From: Lewinellaceae bacterium
GTDB lineage: Bacteria > Bacteroidota > Bacteroidia > Chitinophagales > Saprospiraceae
Assembly: GCA_020636075.1 (NCBI GenBank)
Contig: JACJYO010000001.1
Coordinates: forward strand, 930,001-994,000
DNA: 64,000 nt
Direction: 5' to 3'
The notes under the pieces are model-generated. The model saw nothing but the letters and a program-made list of their open reading frames with translations. It was not told the DNA's origin and ran no database searches. Shown piece after piece: positions 63,484 through 64,000 of the stretch (position 1 is the stretch's first letter; every line of letters starts with the position of its first letter). The translations under genes and the position numbers were made by a program.

Positions 63484-64000
63484 CTACTCCTGGGATCCGG
63501 AACCCAGCGCCGTCTGATCCTGTTGGGATTCCAGCTTGTTTTTCAAATTGGAAAAGGTTTTTACCGGCATATTCGCACTCACCAGATTAACGGCCCAAGC
63601 CGGCACATTTCCTCCCGGATCTATTTTTAGCACATAATCGACTTTTAAACGGCCGGAAGAAACCGGCACCGCTTTCAAACAGGAGGAATAGTCATTGATC
63701 CGGACAAGGCCTTTTTTTTCCGGTATTTGATCCGGGGCGTCCTCAATCATGATTTTCAAAAATTTGGACGCCGGGTCCAGCGTCAGTTTCAAATGCAGTA
63801 CAACATACCGGTCTGCTATGGGCCAGGGCGATTTGGCTTCGGTGTAATAGAGCAGTTCCGAATCGTTGATTTTTTTGATAAGTGTCGATTTGCTCGACGC
63901 TGCATTCCAATTTTTATAGTCGGGTACGTTTAAAACAAGGGCGGCATATTCCGATAAGGTAGATTCTACCTCGAATGTCACCCGAATGGCGTTATATGCG
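63484..64000 (-). CDS. START/SRPBCC-like domain protein, 5' end beyond the window
   Basis: The frame is open to the right edge, so the start is not seen. A GTG at 63981 could give 165 residues, but the codons before it (AYNAIR) fit the fold's first strand (IRVTFEVESTL), so the gene probably begins outside. The visible part shows a START-type lipid-binding helix-grip fold: VLNVPDYKNWN, SELLYYTEAKSPWPIADRYV (the typical PWPxxDR), DYVLKIDPGGNVPAWAVNLV. The C-terminal tail is Gln/Ser-rich. The ligand is unknown. Confidence 0.75.
   Translation of the reverse strand, partial: AYNAIRVTFEVESTLSEYAALVLNVPDYKNWNAASSKSTLIKKINDSELLYYTEAKSPWPIADRYVVLHLKLTLDPASKFLKIMIEDAPDQIPEKKGLVRINDYSSCLKAVPVSSGRLKVDYVLKIDPGGNVPAWAVNLVSANMPVKTFSNLKNKLESQQDQTALGSGSQE

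Noticed and set aside
1..64000. tRNA or rRNA genes
   Set aside because: No cloverleaf-like sequence or rRNA core was recognised by eye on either strand; a covariance-model scan would be decisive.

Overview
The window is chromosomal DNA of a member of the Bacteroidota, most likely of the Saprospiria type (inference). The evidence is SusC/FecA-style TonB-dependent receptors with N-terminal carboxypeptidase-regulatory domains, three secreted proteins with type 9 secretion (T9SS) C-terminal sorting domains, a thrombospondin-3/OmpA protein, several DUFs that are common in this phylum, and repeated TAnnTTTG -7 promoter boxes with no Shine-Dalgarno sequences. No tRNA, rRNA, CRISPR array, intact transposase or phage gene was seen. 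The right edge cuts a START-domain gene; the left edge is intergenic.

Layout. 0.2-4 kb: a small membrane protein, then a TonB receptor with a DUF4249 lipoprotein. 4-12.4 kb: prmA, a giant secreted protein of unknown function, and a secreted M1 aminopeptidase. 12.4-19.5 kb: rhomboid protease, DUF5683 protein, and an outer-membrane locus of TonB receptor plus DUF5689 lipoprotein divergent from a secreted endonuclease/exonuclease/phosphatase protein. 19.8-27.8 kb: multicopper oxidase, CNNM/CorC transporter, valS, a cold-shock protein and arfB. 27.8-35 kb: OmpA-TSP3 protein, DUF1028 protein, and an operon of ECF sigma factor, membrane anti-sigma-like protein and an exported TPR-CHAT protease-like protein. 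35-40 kb: a 1303-residue T9SS protein with LamG, M23 and five tandem repeats, plus a lipoprotein. 40-44.9 kb: smc, a 0.6-kb non-coding stretch with a duplicated motif, and a YciI-like lipoprotein. 45-52.8 kb: an LVIVD-repeat T9SS protein, then a leftward cluster of an EAD11-like membrane protein, an LPP20-like protein and two coiled-coil SUMF1 paralogues. 53-59.4 kb: small lipoprotein, DUF2452 protein, membrane protein, GT39 glycosyltransferase and M16 peptidase. 59.5-64 kb: a thioredoxin/ApbE/DUF4266/DUF3570 operon, then membrane and lipid-binding proteins.

The strongest candidates for a little-described system are the EAD11-like/LPP20/double-SUMF1 cluster (46.5-52.8 kb), whose N-terminal domain resembles adaptor domains of bacterial conflict systems, and the sigma/anti-sigma/exported-CHAT operon (30.8-35.0 kb). 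The EAD11-type cluster, together with one lipoprotein gene, is bracketed by two identical 35-bp palindromes. These belong to a wider set of eight REP-like palindromes spread over the window, most with a TT-N-AA centre. Two MITE-like elements share similar terminal inverted repeats.
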